Part shown: one piece after another, positions 31,999 through 40,959 of the stretch
Layout of the letters: the number at the start of each line of letters is the position of its first letter
Position numbering within the stretch: the stretch's first letter is position 1
NCBI GenBank assembly: GCA_022548915.1
Contig: JAKZES010000010.1
Location: 62,001-126,000 of the forward strand
Direction: 5' to 3'
Length of the DNA: 64,000 nt
From: Verrucomicrobiaceae bacterium E54
GTDB lineage: Bacteria > Verrucomicrobiota > Verrucomicrobiia > Verrucomicrobiales > Akkermansiaceae
Program-made: the position numbers and the translations under genes
Notes under the pieces: generated by a model
The model's input: the letters and a program-made list of their open reading frames with translations, nothing else
Databases searched by the model: none
What the model was told of the DNA's origin: nothing

Positions 31999-32990
31999 TG
32001 GAGCTTGTTTGTCTCGGTCTCAACCACCGCAGCGCTCCGGTCGAAGTCCGCGAGCGCTTCGCCGTGCCGCCGGTGCGCCTCGGCGAAAAGGCGCGGGAGC
32101 TGGCGGAGGCGCAGGGGATCGAGGAGGGCGTGGTGCTCTCGACTTGCAATCGCACCGAGTTCTACCTCGCGGGTCCGTCCGGTGACGAAATGATCGCCTC
32201 GCTGCGCCGGGTGGTGGACACCGGTGCGTCGGATCACTGGTATGAGATGCGCCGGCTCGACGCCGCCAGGCACTTGTGCCGCGTGGCGGGCGGCCTCGAT
32301 TCCATGGTGCTCGGCGAAACCGAGATTTTCGGGCAGGTCAAGGACGCCTACCGCCGGGCCCATGCGGCCGGGGCCACCTCGGGCGTGCTCAACCGCCTGT
32401 TCCAGCGAGCCTTCGGCATCGGCAAGAAGATCCGCACCGAAACCTCGATCCAGGAGGGGGCCACCTCGGTGGCCGGCACGGCGGTGGAGCTGGCGGAGAA
32501 GATTTTCGGCAAGCTCAAGGGCTGCCGGGTGATCGTGATCGGCGCCGGGGAAATGAGTCGACAGACCGCCAAGGCGCTGGTCTCGCGCGGGGCCACCAGC
32601 GTGTTCGTGACCAATAGATCCTTTGAAAGGGCCGAGAGCCTGGCCGAGGAGATGGGAGGCCGGGCCGTTCGCTACGACGACTGGCAGGCGACGCTCGCGG
32701 GAGTGGATGTGGTGATTTCATCGACCTCCGCACCCCATCCGGTGGTCAAGCCCTTCCACGTCGAGGCGGTGCGGCGCGTGCGGAAGTTCCGCCCGCTGTT
32801 CCTCATCGACATCGCCGTGCCGCGTGACATCGACCCGGAGGTGGGCGAGATCGAGGAAGTGTATCTCTACGACATCGACACGCTCGAGCAGCTCGCCGCC
32901 GAGGCGAGGGGGCGGCGCGAGCGACAGATCGAGGATTGTGCGCGGATCATTGACGAGGAACTCGAAAAGCTGAACCTGCCCGGGACATGA
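31998..32990 (+). CDS. hemA: glutamyl-tRNA reductase, short form
   Basis: HemA reduces glutamyl-tRNA to glutamate semialdehyde, the first committed step of C5 heme synthesis. The 330-residue product has LGLNHRSAPVEVRE, the catalytic Cys50 in LSTCNRTEFY, LDSMVLGETEIFGQVKDAY, KKIRTETSIQEGATSVA, the NADP motif VIGAGEMSRQTAKAL and the stretch FLIDIAVPRDIDP. It stops after the linker helix (RRERQIEDCARIIDEELEKL). The C-terminal dimerisation domain of E. coli-type enzymes (about 418 residues) is missing. ATG 31998 overlaps the hemX stop, and hemC follows with an ATGA overlap. Confidence 0.95.
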   Translation: MELVCLGLNHRSAPVEVRERFAVPPVRLGEKARELAEAQGIEEGVVLSTCNRTEFYLAGPSGDEMIASLRRVVDTGASDHWYEMRRLDAARHLCRVAGGLDSMVLGETEIFGQVKDAYRRAHAAGATSGVLNRLFQRAFGIGKKIRTETSIQEGATSVAGTAVELAEKIFGKLKGCRVIVIGAGEMSRQTAKALVSRGATSVFVTNRSFERAESLAEEMGGRAVRYDDWQATLAGVDVVISSTSAPHPVVKPFHVEAVRRVRKFRPLFLIDIAVPRDIDPEVGEIEEVYLYDIDTLEQLAAEARGRRERQIEDCARIIDEELEKLNLPGT

Positions 32991-33910
32991 GCAAGTTGAG
33001 GATCGGAACCCGCGGCAGTGAGCTGGCACTTGTGCAGGCGAGGGCGACGGAAGCGGCGCTCGGGGCGGCGTTTCCGGAGCGGACGCTCGAGCGGGTGGTG
33101 ATCAAGACGACCGGGGACCGGAGGACGGACGTGGCCCTGTCCGAGGTGGCGAAGGCCGAGGGCATCTACGACAAGGGGGTCTTCATCAAGGAACTGGAAA
33201 TCGCCCTCGAGGAGGGACGGATCGACATCGCGGTGCATTCCTTGAAGGACGTGCCGACGGTGCTCGAGGAGCATTTCGAGATCGCCGGGGTGCTGCCGCG
33301 GGCACCCATCCGGGACGTGCTCGTCTCTCCGGATCCCGGCGGGCTCGATGCCCTCGGCGAGGGCGCGCGGGTGGGCACCAGCAGCGTGCGCCGGGCCAGA
33401 CAGCTCGAATGGCTCAGGCCGGACCTGCAACTCGTCGACATCCGCGGCAACGTGCCGACCCGCCTGCGCAAGCTGGCGGAGGGGGAATTCGACGCGATCA
33501 TGCTGGCCGAGGCTGGGCTGGTGCGACTGGGTCACCCGATGGACACGGAACTCGAACTGGAGGAGACGACCCTGCATTTTCACCCCTTGGACGAGGCGGA
33601 GTTCCTGCCGGCGGCCGGGCAGGGGGCGATCGCCTTCGAGATCCGCTCGGACGACGAGTCGGCCCGCGGGGCCATCGCGGCGATCAACGACGAGCCGACC
33701 TTCATCCGGATCACCGCGGAGCGGGAGTTCCTGCGCCTGCTCGACGGGGGGTGTCACACACCGGTCGGAGTGGTCACGCGCCTCGAGGACGGTGTGCTTT
33801 CGATGACCGGGCGGGTCTTTCCGGAGGAGGGTGGAAAGCCGCGGGAAGGGGCGGCGGCGGGCCAGGATCCCATTGAAGTGGCGGGCGAACTGTTTGAATC
33901 ATTGGCATGA
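32987..33910 (+). CDS. hemC: porphobilinogen deaminase (hydroxymethylbilane synthase)
   Basis: HemC polymerises four porphobilinogens to hydroxymethylbilane. The 307-residue product has RIGTRGSELALVQA at the N-terminus, then DIAVHSLKDVPT and RVGTSSVRRARQLEWLRPDL. Then come VDIRGNVPTRLRKL, AAGQGAIAFE and the dipyrromethane-cofactor Cys256 in LLDGGCHTPVG. Length is normal. It overlaps hemA and cobA-hemD by four bases at each end. Confidence 0.97.
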   Translation: MSKLRIGTRGSELALVQARATEAALGAAFPERTLERVVIKTTGDRRTDVALSEVAKAEGIYDKGVFIKELEIALEEGRIDIAVHSLKDVPTVLEEHFEIAGVLPRAPIRDVLVSPDPGGLDALGEGARVGTSSVRRARQLEWLRPDLQLVDIRGNVPTRLRKLAEGEFDAIMLAEAGLVRLGHPMDTELELEETTLHFHPLDEAEFLPAAGQGAIAFEIRSDDESARGAIAAINDEPTFIRITAEREFLRLLDGGCHTPVGVVTRLEDGVLSMTGRVFPEEGGKPREGAAAGQDPIEVAGELFESLA

Positions 33911-35418
33911 GCAAGAAAGGAATCTGTTATCTGGTGGGTGCGGGGCCGGGGGATCTCGGCCTGGTGACCCTGAGGGCCAAGGAATGTGTCGAACGTGCCG
34001 ACGTAGTGGTCTACGATGCCCTTAGTAGTCCGGAGATCCTGCGCTGGATGAAGCCCGGCGCGGAGAGGGTCTACGTCGGCAAGCGGGCGAAGGATCACGT
34101 ACTGCCGCAGGACCAGATCAACGGGTTGATCGTCGACCGCACCCGCAAGGGGCAGACGGTGGTCCGGCTGAAGGGCGGGGATCCGATGATCTTCGGTCGC
34201 GGCGGCGAGGAGGCCGCGGAACTGGCGGAAGCGGGCGTGGCCTTCGAGATCGTGCCGGGCATCAGTTCCGCGATCGGGGGCCCGGCCTACGCCGGAATCC
34301 CCGTGACCCACCGCGATCACTGCTCGCAGCTCACGCTCTTCACCGGCCACGAGGATCCGACCAAGGGCGGGAGTTCGATCGACTACGCCCAGATCGCCAA
34401 GGCCCCGGGAACCAAGGTCTTTCTCATGGGCGTGGCGAGATTGCGCGAGATCGCGGACTCGCTGGTGGCCGGCGGAGCGGAACCCTCGACGCCGATCGCG
34501 TTGGTTCGCTGGGCGACGACGGGCCGGCAGAGGACGATCAACGGCACTCTCGCGGACATCGCGGACATCGCCGAGCGCGAGGATTTCAAAAGTCCGGCCG
34601 TGGCGGTGATCGGTGACGTGGTGACCGAGCGCGAAAAGATCAACTGGTTTGAAACACGGCCCTTGTTCGGCAAGCGGATCGTGGTCACCCGGACCCGCGA
34701 GCAGGCGGGTGCCCTGAGCCGTGATCTCGCGGATCTGGGCGCGGACGTGGTCGAGTTGCCGACCATCCGGATCGAGAAGCCCGACGACAAGCAGGGCTTC
34801 GCCGAGTCGGTGGCCCATGCCCACGAATACGACTGGCTGGTCTTTTCCAGCCCGAACGGGGTGGAGCGCTTTTTCGATGCCTTTTTCACCATTTACGAGG
34901 ATGCCCGCAGTCTCGGCAATCCGCGCATCGCCGTGATCGGCCAGGGAACCGCCAACAAGCTGAAGGAGTATCGTTTCGGCGTGGATCTGATGCCCGAGCG
35001 CTTCGTCGCGGAAGGACTGGTCGAGGCCTTCGAGAAGGAATCGATCGAGAACCTGACCGTGCTCTGGGTCCGGGCCCAGGAGGCGCGGGATGTCATCTAC
35101 GACGGGCTGGTGAAGCAGGGTGCCATCGTCGACGAGTGCGCCGCCTACAAGACCGTGCCGGAGACCGCCGATCCGACCGGTGCCGCCGAGCGGTTCAAGG
35201 AAGAGGGTGCCGACCTGGTGACCTTCACCTCCAGTTCGACGGTGGAGAATTTCTTCAAGCTCGGGCTTCCGTGGCCGGATGGCTGCGCGGCGGGGAGCAT
35301 CGGTCCGGTGACGAGCGCGACCCTCCGGAAGCACGGAGTGGAGCCGGCTTTCGAGGCCGGGCAGCACGACATTCCGGGCCTTGTGAAGGCGATCCGCCAG
35401 TGGAGCGGTGTCGACTGA
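33907..35418 (+). CDS. uroporphyrinogen-III C-methyltransferase / uroporphyrinogen-III synthase fusion
   Basis: The 503-residue fusion covers two steps. Residues 1 to about 250 are CobA/SUMT (LVGAGPGDLGLVTLRAKE, then VVVYDALSSPEIL, LKGGDPMIFGRGGEEA and PGISSAIGGPAYAGIPVTHR), which methylates uroporphyrinogen III towards siroheme or cobalamin. Residues from about 255 on are HemD (KRIVVTRTREQAGALS, WLVFSSPNGVERFF, VLWVRAQEARDV, FTSSSTVENFF), which closes the ring of hydroxymethylbilane. Such fusions are known in several phyla. Overlap with hemC couples translation. Confidence 0.95.
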   Translation: MSKKGICYLVGAGPGDLGLVTLRAKECVERADVVVYDALSSPEILRWMKPGAERVYVGKRAKDHVLPQDQINGLIVDRTRKGQTVVRLKGGDPMIFGRGGEEAAELAEAGVAFEIVPGISSAIGGPAYAGIPVTHRDHCSQLTLFTGHEDPTKGGSSIDYAQIAKAPGTKVFLMGVARLREIADSLVAGGAEPSTPIALVRWATTGRQRTINGTLADIADIAEREDFKSPAVAVIGDVVTEREKINWFETRPLFGKRIVVTRTREQAGALSRDLADLGADVVELPTIRIEKPDDKQGFAESVAHAHEYDWLVFSSPNGVERFFDAFFTIYEDARSLGNPRIAVIGQGTANKLKEYRFGVDLMPERFVAEGLVEAFEKESIENLTVLWVRAQEARDVIYDGLVKQGAIVDECAAYKTVPETADPTGAAERFKEEGADLVTFTSSSTVENFFKLGLPWPDGCAAGSIGPVTSATLRKHGVEPAFEAGQHDIPGLVKAIRQWSGVD

Positions 35419-35433
35419 CCGGAGGCTTGGGAT

Positions 35434-36069
35434 TCAGGAACCCGACATCCGCCGCTGGTAGTTGGACGGGCTGATCCCCTCGGCGGCCTTGAAGCGGCGG
35501 TTGAACTGGGAGAGCGACTGGAAACCGCTCTCGAAGGCCACTTCGGCGATCCGCGCCGCGGGATTCCGGAGAAGCTTCCGGCAGTGATCGAGCCTCACGC
35601 GGTTCAGATAATCCGAGAAGGTGATTCCCAGGGTGGCGTGAAACAGACGCGAGAGCCTCTCCCGGCTGATGCCGATCTCGTGCGCGACTTCGCCCAGACG
35701 CAGCGGCTCCTGGAAGCGCTCGCGGAGGATCTTCGCCGCGCGCTCGACCGTTGCCGGCAGAACATGCCGGCGGCCCGCGCCGGAGGCGTCGATGACCTTT
35801 CTGATCAGGCTCTCGGCGAGGCTCCCCAGGAGGCGTTGCAGTGCGTCATTCTTCGTGGCGTCGTCGGTCGCGGGGCAGGAGAGTTCGCCGAGGACGAGCG
35901 GCCCGTTTCCGACCGTTGCCACGATCCGGTTTGTCCCGGGGGGAGAGGCTCCGGTTGCCACGAATCCAAGGGGCAAGCCGGTGATCAGCAGGAAGTCCTG
36001 TGTCAGGGAATGAAGTGCTCCGGTTTCATCCAGACGCCGGAGCAGGGCCGTTTGCGCGATCGTTGGCAT
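35434..36069 (-). CDS. AraC-family transcriptional regulator
   Basis: The 211-residue protein has two helix-turn-helix motifs in a C-terminal AraC/XylS domain from about residue 110 on: LRLGEVAHEIGISRERLSRLFHATLG, then RIAEVAFESGFQSLSQFNRRFKAAEGISPSNY. The N-terminal ~100 residues form a small sensor-like domain of unrecognised type (FLLITGLPLGFVATG). It is divergent from the DUF4914 gene, and the 97-base space between the two carries a symmetrical site, so control of that gene is likely. Its 3' end faces that of cobA-hemD. Confidence 0.92.
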   Translation of the reverse strand: MPTIAQTALLRRLDETGALHSLTQDFLLITGLPLGFVATGASPPGTNRIVATVGNGPLVLGELSCPATDDATKNDALQRLLGSLAESLIRKVIDASGAGRRHVLPATVERAAKILRERFQEPLRLGEVAHEIGISRERLSRLFHATLGITFSDYLNRVRLDHCRKLLRNPAARIAEVAFESGFQSLSQFNRRFKAAEGISPSNYQRRMSGS

Positions 36070-36072
36070 GAG

Positions 36073-36116
36073 TTGACACTACTGTGACAAAATTGCGGTC
36101 ACAAAATGCGTAGTAG
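36073..36116. promoter_or_regulatory. symmetrical operator-like site between araC-type gene and DUF4914 gene
   Basis: TGTGAC (36083-36088) and GTCACA (36098-36103) form perfect six-base arms with a nine-base spacer. CTACT (36079-36083) and AGTAG (36112-36116) form outer arms. A perfect TTGACA lies at 36073-36078, though no good -10 box at usual spacing is seen. Position suggests a binding site for the AraC-type regulator or another dimeric factor. Confidence 0.5.
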
Positions 36117-36166
36117 CGCCCTAGATGCGTAGTCGTCAACGGCGATTCCATGGTGATCATCGCTCG

Positions 36167-38080
36167 ATGTCAGACAGCACTCAAGCCGCCGCCAATCCCT
36201 TGCCGTTCGATCTGCCCGCGGAGGTCGAAAAACTGGTCGCCCGGGCTCCTTCGGTCGTCGTTCCCAATACCATCAAGGAGATCGAGGATCTTGCCGTGCG
36301 GGATGCCGACGAGGCGGGTTGGCACCGGGTGGCCTACGAGGTGCCGGGGCGCGGAATGGTTCCGGAAGTCGATGTCTGCCGGGTCAAGAACGGCATCGCC
36401 GCCAACTACGTCGAGGCCTACATGCGGCGGCGCGATCCGGACTGCATGGTGATCGGCGACGACCGCCCCACCGACAAGCCCACCTACCAGGCGCGATTCG
36501 GCACTTCCTTCGACCCGCTTCGCGAGGAGACCCTGGAGTGGCTGGCAGGCCAGTCGCTGGCGATTTTCCCGTTCTCGGCGGGGATTGCCGGAAAGGGTGT
36601 GGATGCGATCGTGGTGGCACCCGACAACGCCGGTTTCTTCGCGCTCGGACTGGCACTCTTGCAGGGGATGCTGACCCCCGATGAGGTGCCCGAGGGATTT
36701 TCTCCGAAGGCGGTGATCTATGTCGCGCCGCCCTTCCGTCACACCCATTTCGACGGCAAGCAGGTCGTGGTGCACAACCGCAAGGAGGGCATGCACGAGC
36801 TCTTCAGCTACAACCTGTATCCCGGCCCGAGCGCCAAGAAGGGGATCTACGGGGTGCTGATCAATCAGGGCGAGTCCGAGAACTGGATCACGATGCACTG
36901 CTCCACGGTGAAGGTGATCACGCCCTACGAGCACCAGCTGGTGATTTCCCACGAGGGGGCCAGTGGCGGCGGCAAGAGCGAGTTGCTTGAACAGGTTCAT
37001 CGCCAGGGGGACGGATCCCTGCTGCTCGGCAAGAACACGGTGACGGGGGAGAAGCGGACGCTCAGCCTGCCCCAGGCCTGCGACCTGCGGCCGATCACCG
37101 ACGACATGGCGCTGTGCCACCCCTCATTGGACAAGGGCCGGGGCAAGTTGAGCCTGATGGATGCCGAGGATGCGTGGTTCGTACGGGTCAACCACCTCAC
37201 GAAGTACGGCACCGACCCCCACCTCGAGTCTCTCACGCTGCAGCCGCCGGAAGGCCTGCTGTTTCTCAACATCGACGCCAAGCCGGGCAGCACGGCAATC
37301 ATCTGGGAGCATACCCAGGACGAGCCCGGCGTGCCTTGCCCGAATCCCCGCGTGGTCATTCCACGCCGGGCGGTTCCCGGCATCGTCGAGGGTTCGGTCG
37401 ATGTCGACATCCGCAGCTTCGGCGTGCGCTGCCCCCCGTGCACGAACACGAAACCGACCTACGGGATCATCGGAATGTTCCACCTCCTGCCGCCCGCGCT
37501 GGCGTGGCTGTGGCGCCTGGTGGCGCCGCGGGGTCATGCCAATCCCAGCATCGTCGACAGCGGCGGGATGTCATCGGAAGGAGTCGGCTCCTACTGGCCC
37601 TTCGCGACCGGCCGCCGGGTGGACCAGGCGAACCTGCTTCTCAACCAGATTCGCGACACGCCGTCGGTGCGCTACATCCTGATGCCGAACCAGCACATCG
37701 GTTGCTGGGAGGTGAGCTTCATGCCGCAGTGGATCACGCGTGAGTATCTGGCAAGACGGGGAGGGGCCCAGTTCAACTCGACCCAGGTCCAGCCCTCGCG
37801 CTGTCAGCTGCTGGGATGGAATCCGAGATCGATCGTGGTCGAGGGCCGTCCGATCGGATCGTATTTCTTCCAGGTCCACACCCAGCCGGAAGTCGGCGAG
37901 GAGGCGTATGATGCCGGAGCGGCGATTCTTCGCGACTTCTTCCTCAGCGAGCTCGAGCAGTTCCGTGCCGATGACCTCGATCCGCTGGGCCGGAAGATCA
38001 TCGATTGCTGTTTCGACAACGGCAGCGCCGACGACTACCAGCGCTTGCTCGATCATCCGACGATCGTCGACGAAGACTGA
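36167..38080 (+). CDS. DUF4914 family P-loop protein (PEP carboxykinase-like)
   Basis: The 637-residue protein matches recalled DUF4914 sequences: AYMRRRDPDCMVIGDDRPTD, then VIYVAPPFRHTHFDGKQVVV, FSYNLYPGPSAKKGIYGVL and GHANPSIVDSGGM. A nucleotide-binding loop EGASGGGKSE lies at residues 263-272. Its Gly-rich form followed by Lys-Ser recalls the kinase loop of PEP carboxykinase, and a conserved Cys pair (CPPCTN) comes later. The biochemical function of the family is not established. ATG 36167 is chosen since the frame before it overlaps the operator-like site. It is divergent from an AraC regulator, which points to control by a metabolite. Confidence 0.85.
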   Translation: MSDSTQAAANPLPFDLPAEVEKLVARAPSVVVPNTIKEIEDLAVRDADEAGWHRVAYEVPGRGMVPEVDVCRVKNGIAANYVEAYMRRRDPDCMVIGDDRPTDKPTYQARFGTSFDPLREETLEWLAGQSLAIFPFSAGIAGKGVDAIVVAPDNAGFFALGLALLQGMLTPDEVPEGFSPKAVIYVAPPFRHTHFDGKQVVVHNRKEGMHELFSYNLYPGPSAKKGIYGVLINQGESENWITMHCSTVKVITPYEHQLVISHEGASGGGKSELLEQVHRQGDGSLLLGKNTVTGEKRTLSLPQACDLRPITDDMALCHPSLDKGRGKLSLMDAEDAWFVRVNHLTKYGTDPHLESLTLQPPEGLLFLNIDAKPGSTAIIWEHTQDEPGVPCPNPRVVIPRRAVPGIVEGSVDVDIRSFGVRCPPCTNTKPTYGIIGMFHLLPPALAWLWRLVAPRGHANPSIVDSGGMSSEGVGSYWPFATGRRVDQANLLLNQIRDTPSVRYILMPNQHIGCWEVSFMPQWITREYLARRGGAQFNSTQVQPSRCQLLGWNPRSIVVEGRPIGSYFFQVHTQPEVGEEAYDAGAAILRDFFLSELEQFRADDLDPLGRKIIDCCFDNGSADDYQRLLDHPTIVDED

Positions 38081-38143
38081 GTCCGCACGTGCCCGTCCGG
38101 AGCGTCCCTTGCCGGGGCGTTTCGGCGGCACCGGCACCGGGCC

Positions 38144-39034
38144 TCAGTGTCCCATCAGCGAGCCCATCCTCGCGTAGAGCTCGCGGCGGCGTGAGCTGTG
38201 CTCGAGGAGGTCGGAGGCGAGTTCGATCGTGCCCGGCTCGAAGAGGGTGATGGTGCTCGATCCGCCGAACCCGAAGTAGCCTTTCTCATCGCCCTTGGCA
38301 ACGGGCTGGCCGGGCACGTAGGTCTGCTGGATCGAGCCGACGCAGGTGGCCCCGACCTCGATCATCAGCACCAGGCCCAGGTCCTCGGTTTCGATCCGGG
38401 TGATCCGGCGCTTGTTTTCCCAGAGGTAGGCCAGGCGCCGCCGGAGGGCGATTGGCGAGACCGAAAACAGCGGACCGTCGATGAGCTGGCTTTCCGCGGG
38501 CGTGCCGTCGCAGGGGAAATGGAAGCGGTGGTAGTCGACCGGACAGAGCCGGGAGAGCACCAGCGGTCCCTTCGCGAAGCGGTGGGCGAGGTCGGCATCG
38601 CCCAGCAACCGGGCAAGATCGAATTTCTGGCCCTTGACGAAGACCGAGCGGACCTCGGCAGCACGCTCGAATCCGAAGTGGCGGCCGTCGGCGGGGAAGA
38701 CCACCGTCGCCTTGGGATCGATCGGGCGGGACCCGGGTCGCAGCTTGCGCGAGAAGAAGGCGTTGAAGTCGGGGAAGGAGTCGGGGGCGTCCGCGAACTC
38801 CGAGGTGTCGAGCCCGTACTGCTCGATGAAGGGCGCGATCTTCTCCGCCGATGCGGGATCGCTCATCCTGGCGCCATACCACCGGGAAAAGACCGGGCGC
38901 TTGATGAAGGCGTGCAGAGCCAGCCGCCCGAGGGGGTTGCCGTAGGCAAAACGCAGGAAGCCTTCGCCATAGACCTCTTCGCGCTGGAGGCGGTTCCGGT
39001 GGCGGTTGAAAAACTCGATGGAGGGCTTGGACAT
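38144..39034 (-). CDS. psd: phosphatidylserine decarboxylase
   Basis: Psd makes phosphatidylethanolamine from phosphatidylserine at the inner membrane. The 296-residue proenzyme has FFSRKLRPGSRPID, then FPADGRHFGFER, VDYHRFHFPCDGTPAESQLI and VEVGATCVGSI-like segments (here IEVGATCVGSIQQTY). The self-cleavage site is GGSS (FGFGGSSTITLFEPG), where the Ser becomes the pyruvoyl group. It carries an N-terminal extension as in eukaryote-like longer forms. It is divergent from the lipoprotein gene with 47 bases between starts. Confidence 0.95.
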   Translation of the reverse strand: MSKPSIEFFNRHRNRLQREEVYGEGFLRFAYGNPLGRLALHAFIKRPVFSRWYGARMSDPASAEKIAPFIEQYGLDTSEFADAPDSFPDFNAFFSRKLRPGSRPIDPKATVVFPADGRHFGFERAAEVRSVFVKGQKFDLARLLGDADLAHRFAKGPLVLSRLCPVDYHRFHFPCDGTPAESQLIDGPLFSVSPIALRRRLAYLWENKRRITRIETEDLGLVLMIEVGATCVGSIQQTYVPGQPVAKGDEKGYFGFGGSSTITLFEPGTIELASDLLEHSSRRRELYARMGSLMGH

Positions 39035-39081
39035 TCCGGTATCGCTTGCTTACGGCGCAGAGCAGGGCTATCGGGCGGCGG

Positions 39082-39693
39082 ATGAAATACAGAGCAGCGC
39101 TACTGTCAATCCCCCTGATGCTCGTTTCCTGTGGCGAGCGGAAGGAGGTCGTGGCGGACGAAACCCGTCCGCTGACCATGCGCGAGGAGAGTCTGAACCT
39201 CGAAGCGGACAACGACGAGCGTTTTCAACCGGGACGCCCGCAGCCGAGGGTTCCGGTCGAGTCGCCGCCCTCGCCGGTGGCGGCGGGCGTGGTTCCCGGT
39301 GACTGGAAGCAAGCGCCCCCGACCGGTTTCCGCCTGCTCAACTACACCTTCGGGACCGCGGGCCAGGTCTACGTGTCGGCGAGTCGCGGCGGAGTGATCG
39401 ACAACGTCAACCGCTGGCTCAAGCAGTTCGGCCGGGATGCGATCGACGCCGGGGGCCTGGAGGGGCTCGAAAAGGTCGAAACGGCCGGCCATCGCGGGGT
39501 GTGGGTCGAGGCGGAGGGTGACTTCGGCGGCGGCATGGGGCAGTCGCCCCAGTCCGGCTGGGGCCTGCTCGGCGTGGTCGCCGAGAACGAGGGCCAGATC
39601 CTTACGGTGAAAATGCTCGGGCCCGGGGCCGAGGTGGCGGCGCAGGAGGAAAATTTGAGAGCCTTCGTCGAAGGATTGAGGACGACAAATTGA
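39082..39693 (+). CDS. lipoprotein of unknown function upstream of cytochrome c assembly genes
   Basis: The 203-residue product has a lipoprotein signal (MKYRAALLSIPLMLVSC, lipobox LVSC). A Pro/Glu-rich linker follows, then a folded C-terminal domain of about 110 residues (GFRLLNYTFGTAGQVYVSAS, then WLKQFGRDAIDAGGLEGLEK and ILTVKMLGPGAEV). The domain is not assigned to a known family. ATG 39082 gives the signal. It is followed after 45 bases by resB on the same strand, so a link with cytochrome c maturation or heme delivery is possible but unproven. Confidence 0.75.
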   Translation: MKYRAALLSIPLMLVSCGERKEVVADETRPLTMREESLNLEADNDERFQPGRPQPRVPVESPPSPVAAGVVPGDWKQAPPTGFRLLNYTFGTAGQVYVSASRGGVIDNVNRWLKQFGRDAIDAGGLEGLEKVETAGHRGVWVEAEGDFGGGMGQSPQSGWGLLGVVAENEGQILTVKMLGPGAEVAAQEENLRAFVEGLRTTN

Positions 39694-39738
39694 ACAACCC
39701 GGCCGATGGGAACCGTAGGGCCGGGGCCTGATTTCAAC

Positions 39739-40959
39739 ATGAGCAAGGAGAAGTCACCTTTGATTGCCGTCTGGAGGCTGCTGTCCGGCCTCGGCCTGGC
39801 GGTGGTGCTGCTGGTGCTGCTCGGCGTCCAGACCTGGCTGGCAACGCTGGAGATGGTCGACGAGGGCCTGCTGGCGACGCTCCACAAGTACTTCCACTGG
39901 ACCTCCTGGTATGTGAAGGCGCACATGCCGCTGCCGTGGAACGACTGGAAGCTGGTGATTCCCATGCCGGGCGGCTACTGGGTCTGCGCGCTGCTTTTGC
40001 TCAACATGACGCTTGGCGGGCTGGTCCGGATTCGCAAGGGCTGGAAGACCGCCGGAGTCATGCTCGCGCACTTCGGCATCATCTTCATGATCGCCGCCGG
40101 CGGGGTGGCCCAGCTCTTCGAGAAGCGTGGCGTCATGTTCCTTTTCGAGGGCGAGCAGGCCGACTACGCGGTGTCGCTCACCGATCCGACCATCGAGGCC
40201 TTCGAGATCCGCGACGGCAAGGCGGTCGGGGAGGTCCATGTGGCCGGCGAAGCGGACCTCCGGCGGATGGGGCGCGATTCGTCGCGCACGATTCGGTTTC
40301 CCGGGCTGCCCTTCGACCTGGAGCTGAGCGGCTGGGCCAGGAATGTCGTGGTCGTCCCTGAGGACGGCCGGACCACCAATCCGGCCATCGATGGTTGGAC
40401 CTTGAGGGACCTGCCGATCGAGATCGAGGGTGAACTCAATGCGCCGGGCTGCTACGCCCGGGTGATCCGGGAAGACGGCGTGAAGGGTGATCCATTCATC
40501 CTCGCCGTGCCGCAACCGACGAGCGGCTTGGAGTCCTTCGCCCCCTACGTCATCGAGGCGGGAGGCCGGACCTTCGCCCTGCGCATGGTCAAGGAGACGA
40601 TCCCGGTTCCCTACGAGGTCAAGCTCACCGACGCGATTGCCGAGTATTTCCCGAACTCATCCAGGCCGAAGTCCTTCATGAGCAAGATCGAGCGGATCGA
40701 GTCGGAAACGGTACCGGTCGAGATCCGCATGAACGAACCGATGCGGCGGAGCGGCTTCACGTTCTTCCAGCGGACCATGAGCGGCGGTCCGCAACGGACC
40801 GACGGCCCTGAGTTCTCGGGCTTTGAAGTGGTCTCCAATCCGGCCGACCGGTGGCCGGAATGGAGCCTCTACGTCGTGACGCTCGGGCTGCTGATTCACT
40901 TCATCATGAAGCTGGTCGCCTCCGCCGGTCGCTCAACTTCCAAACCCAAGGCTACATGA
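39739..40959 (+). CDS. resB: ResB-like cytochrome c biogenesis protein
   Basis: ResB (Ccs1) is one half of system II cytochrome c synthesis, which carries heme across the membrane and keeps apocytochrome reduced. The 406-residue product has N-terminal membrane segments (LGLAVVLLVLLGVQTWLATL, then YWVCALLLLNMTLGGLVRI and MLAHFGIIFMIAAGGVAQLF). A periplasmic beta-rich region follows, and a final segment (WSLYVVTLGLLIHFIMKLVA). The phrase MRRSGFTFFQRTM is a ResB hallmark. ATG 39739 is preferred. The stop overlaps the ccsA start (ATGA). Confidence 0.9.
   Translation: MSKEKSPLIAVWRLLSGLGLAVVLLVLLGVQTWLATLEMVDEGLLATLHKYFHWTSWYVKAHMPLPWNDWKLVIPMPGGYWVCALLLLNMTLGGLVRIRKGWKTAGVMLAHFGIIFMIAAGGVAQLFEKRGVMFLFEGEQADYAVSLTDPTIEAFEIRDGKAVGEVHVAGEADLRRMGRDSSRTIRFPGLPFDLELSGWARNVVVVPEDGRTTNPAIDGWTLRDLPIEIEGELNAPGCYARVIREDGVKGDPFILAVPQPTSGLESFAPYVIEAGGRTFALRMVKETIPVPYEVKLTDAIAEYFPNSSRPKSFMSKIERIESETVPVEIRMNEPMRRSGFTFFQRTMSGGPQRTDGPEFSGFEVVSNPADRWPEWSLYVVTLGLLIHFIMKLVASAGRSTSKPKAT

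Noticed and set aside
33754-35367. 537-codon minus-strand open frame
   Set aside because: Antisense to cobA-hemD; composition is that of a shadow frame.
36073-36101. A full sigma-70 promoter with the TTGACA at 36073
   Set aside because: No acceptable -10 box lies 15-19 bases downstream; only the symmetrical site is reported.
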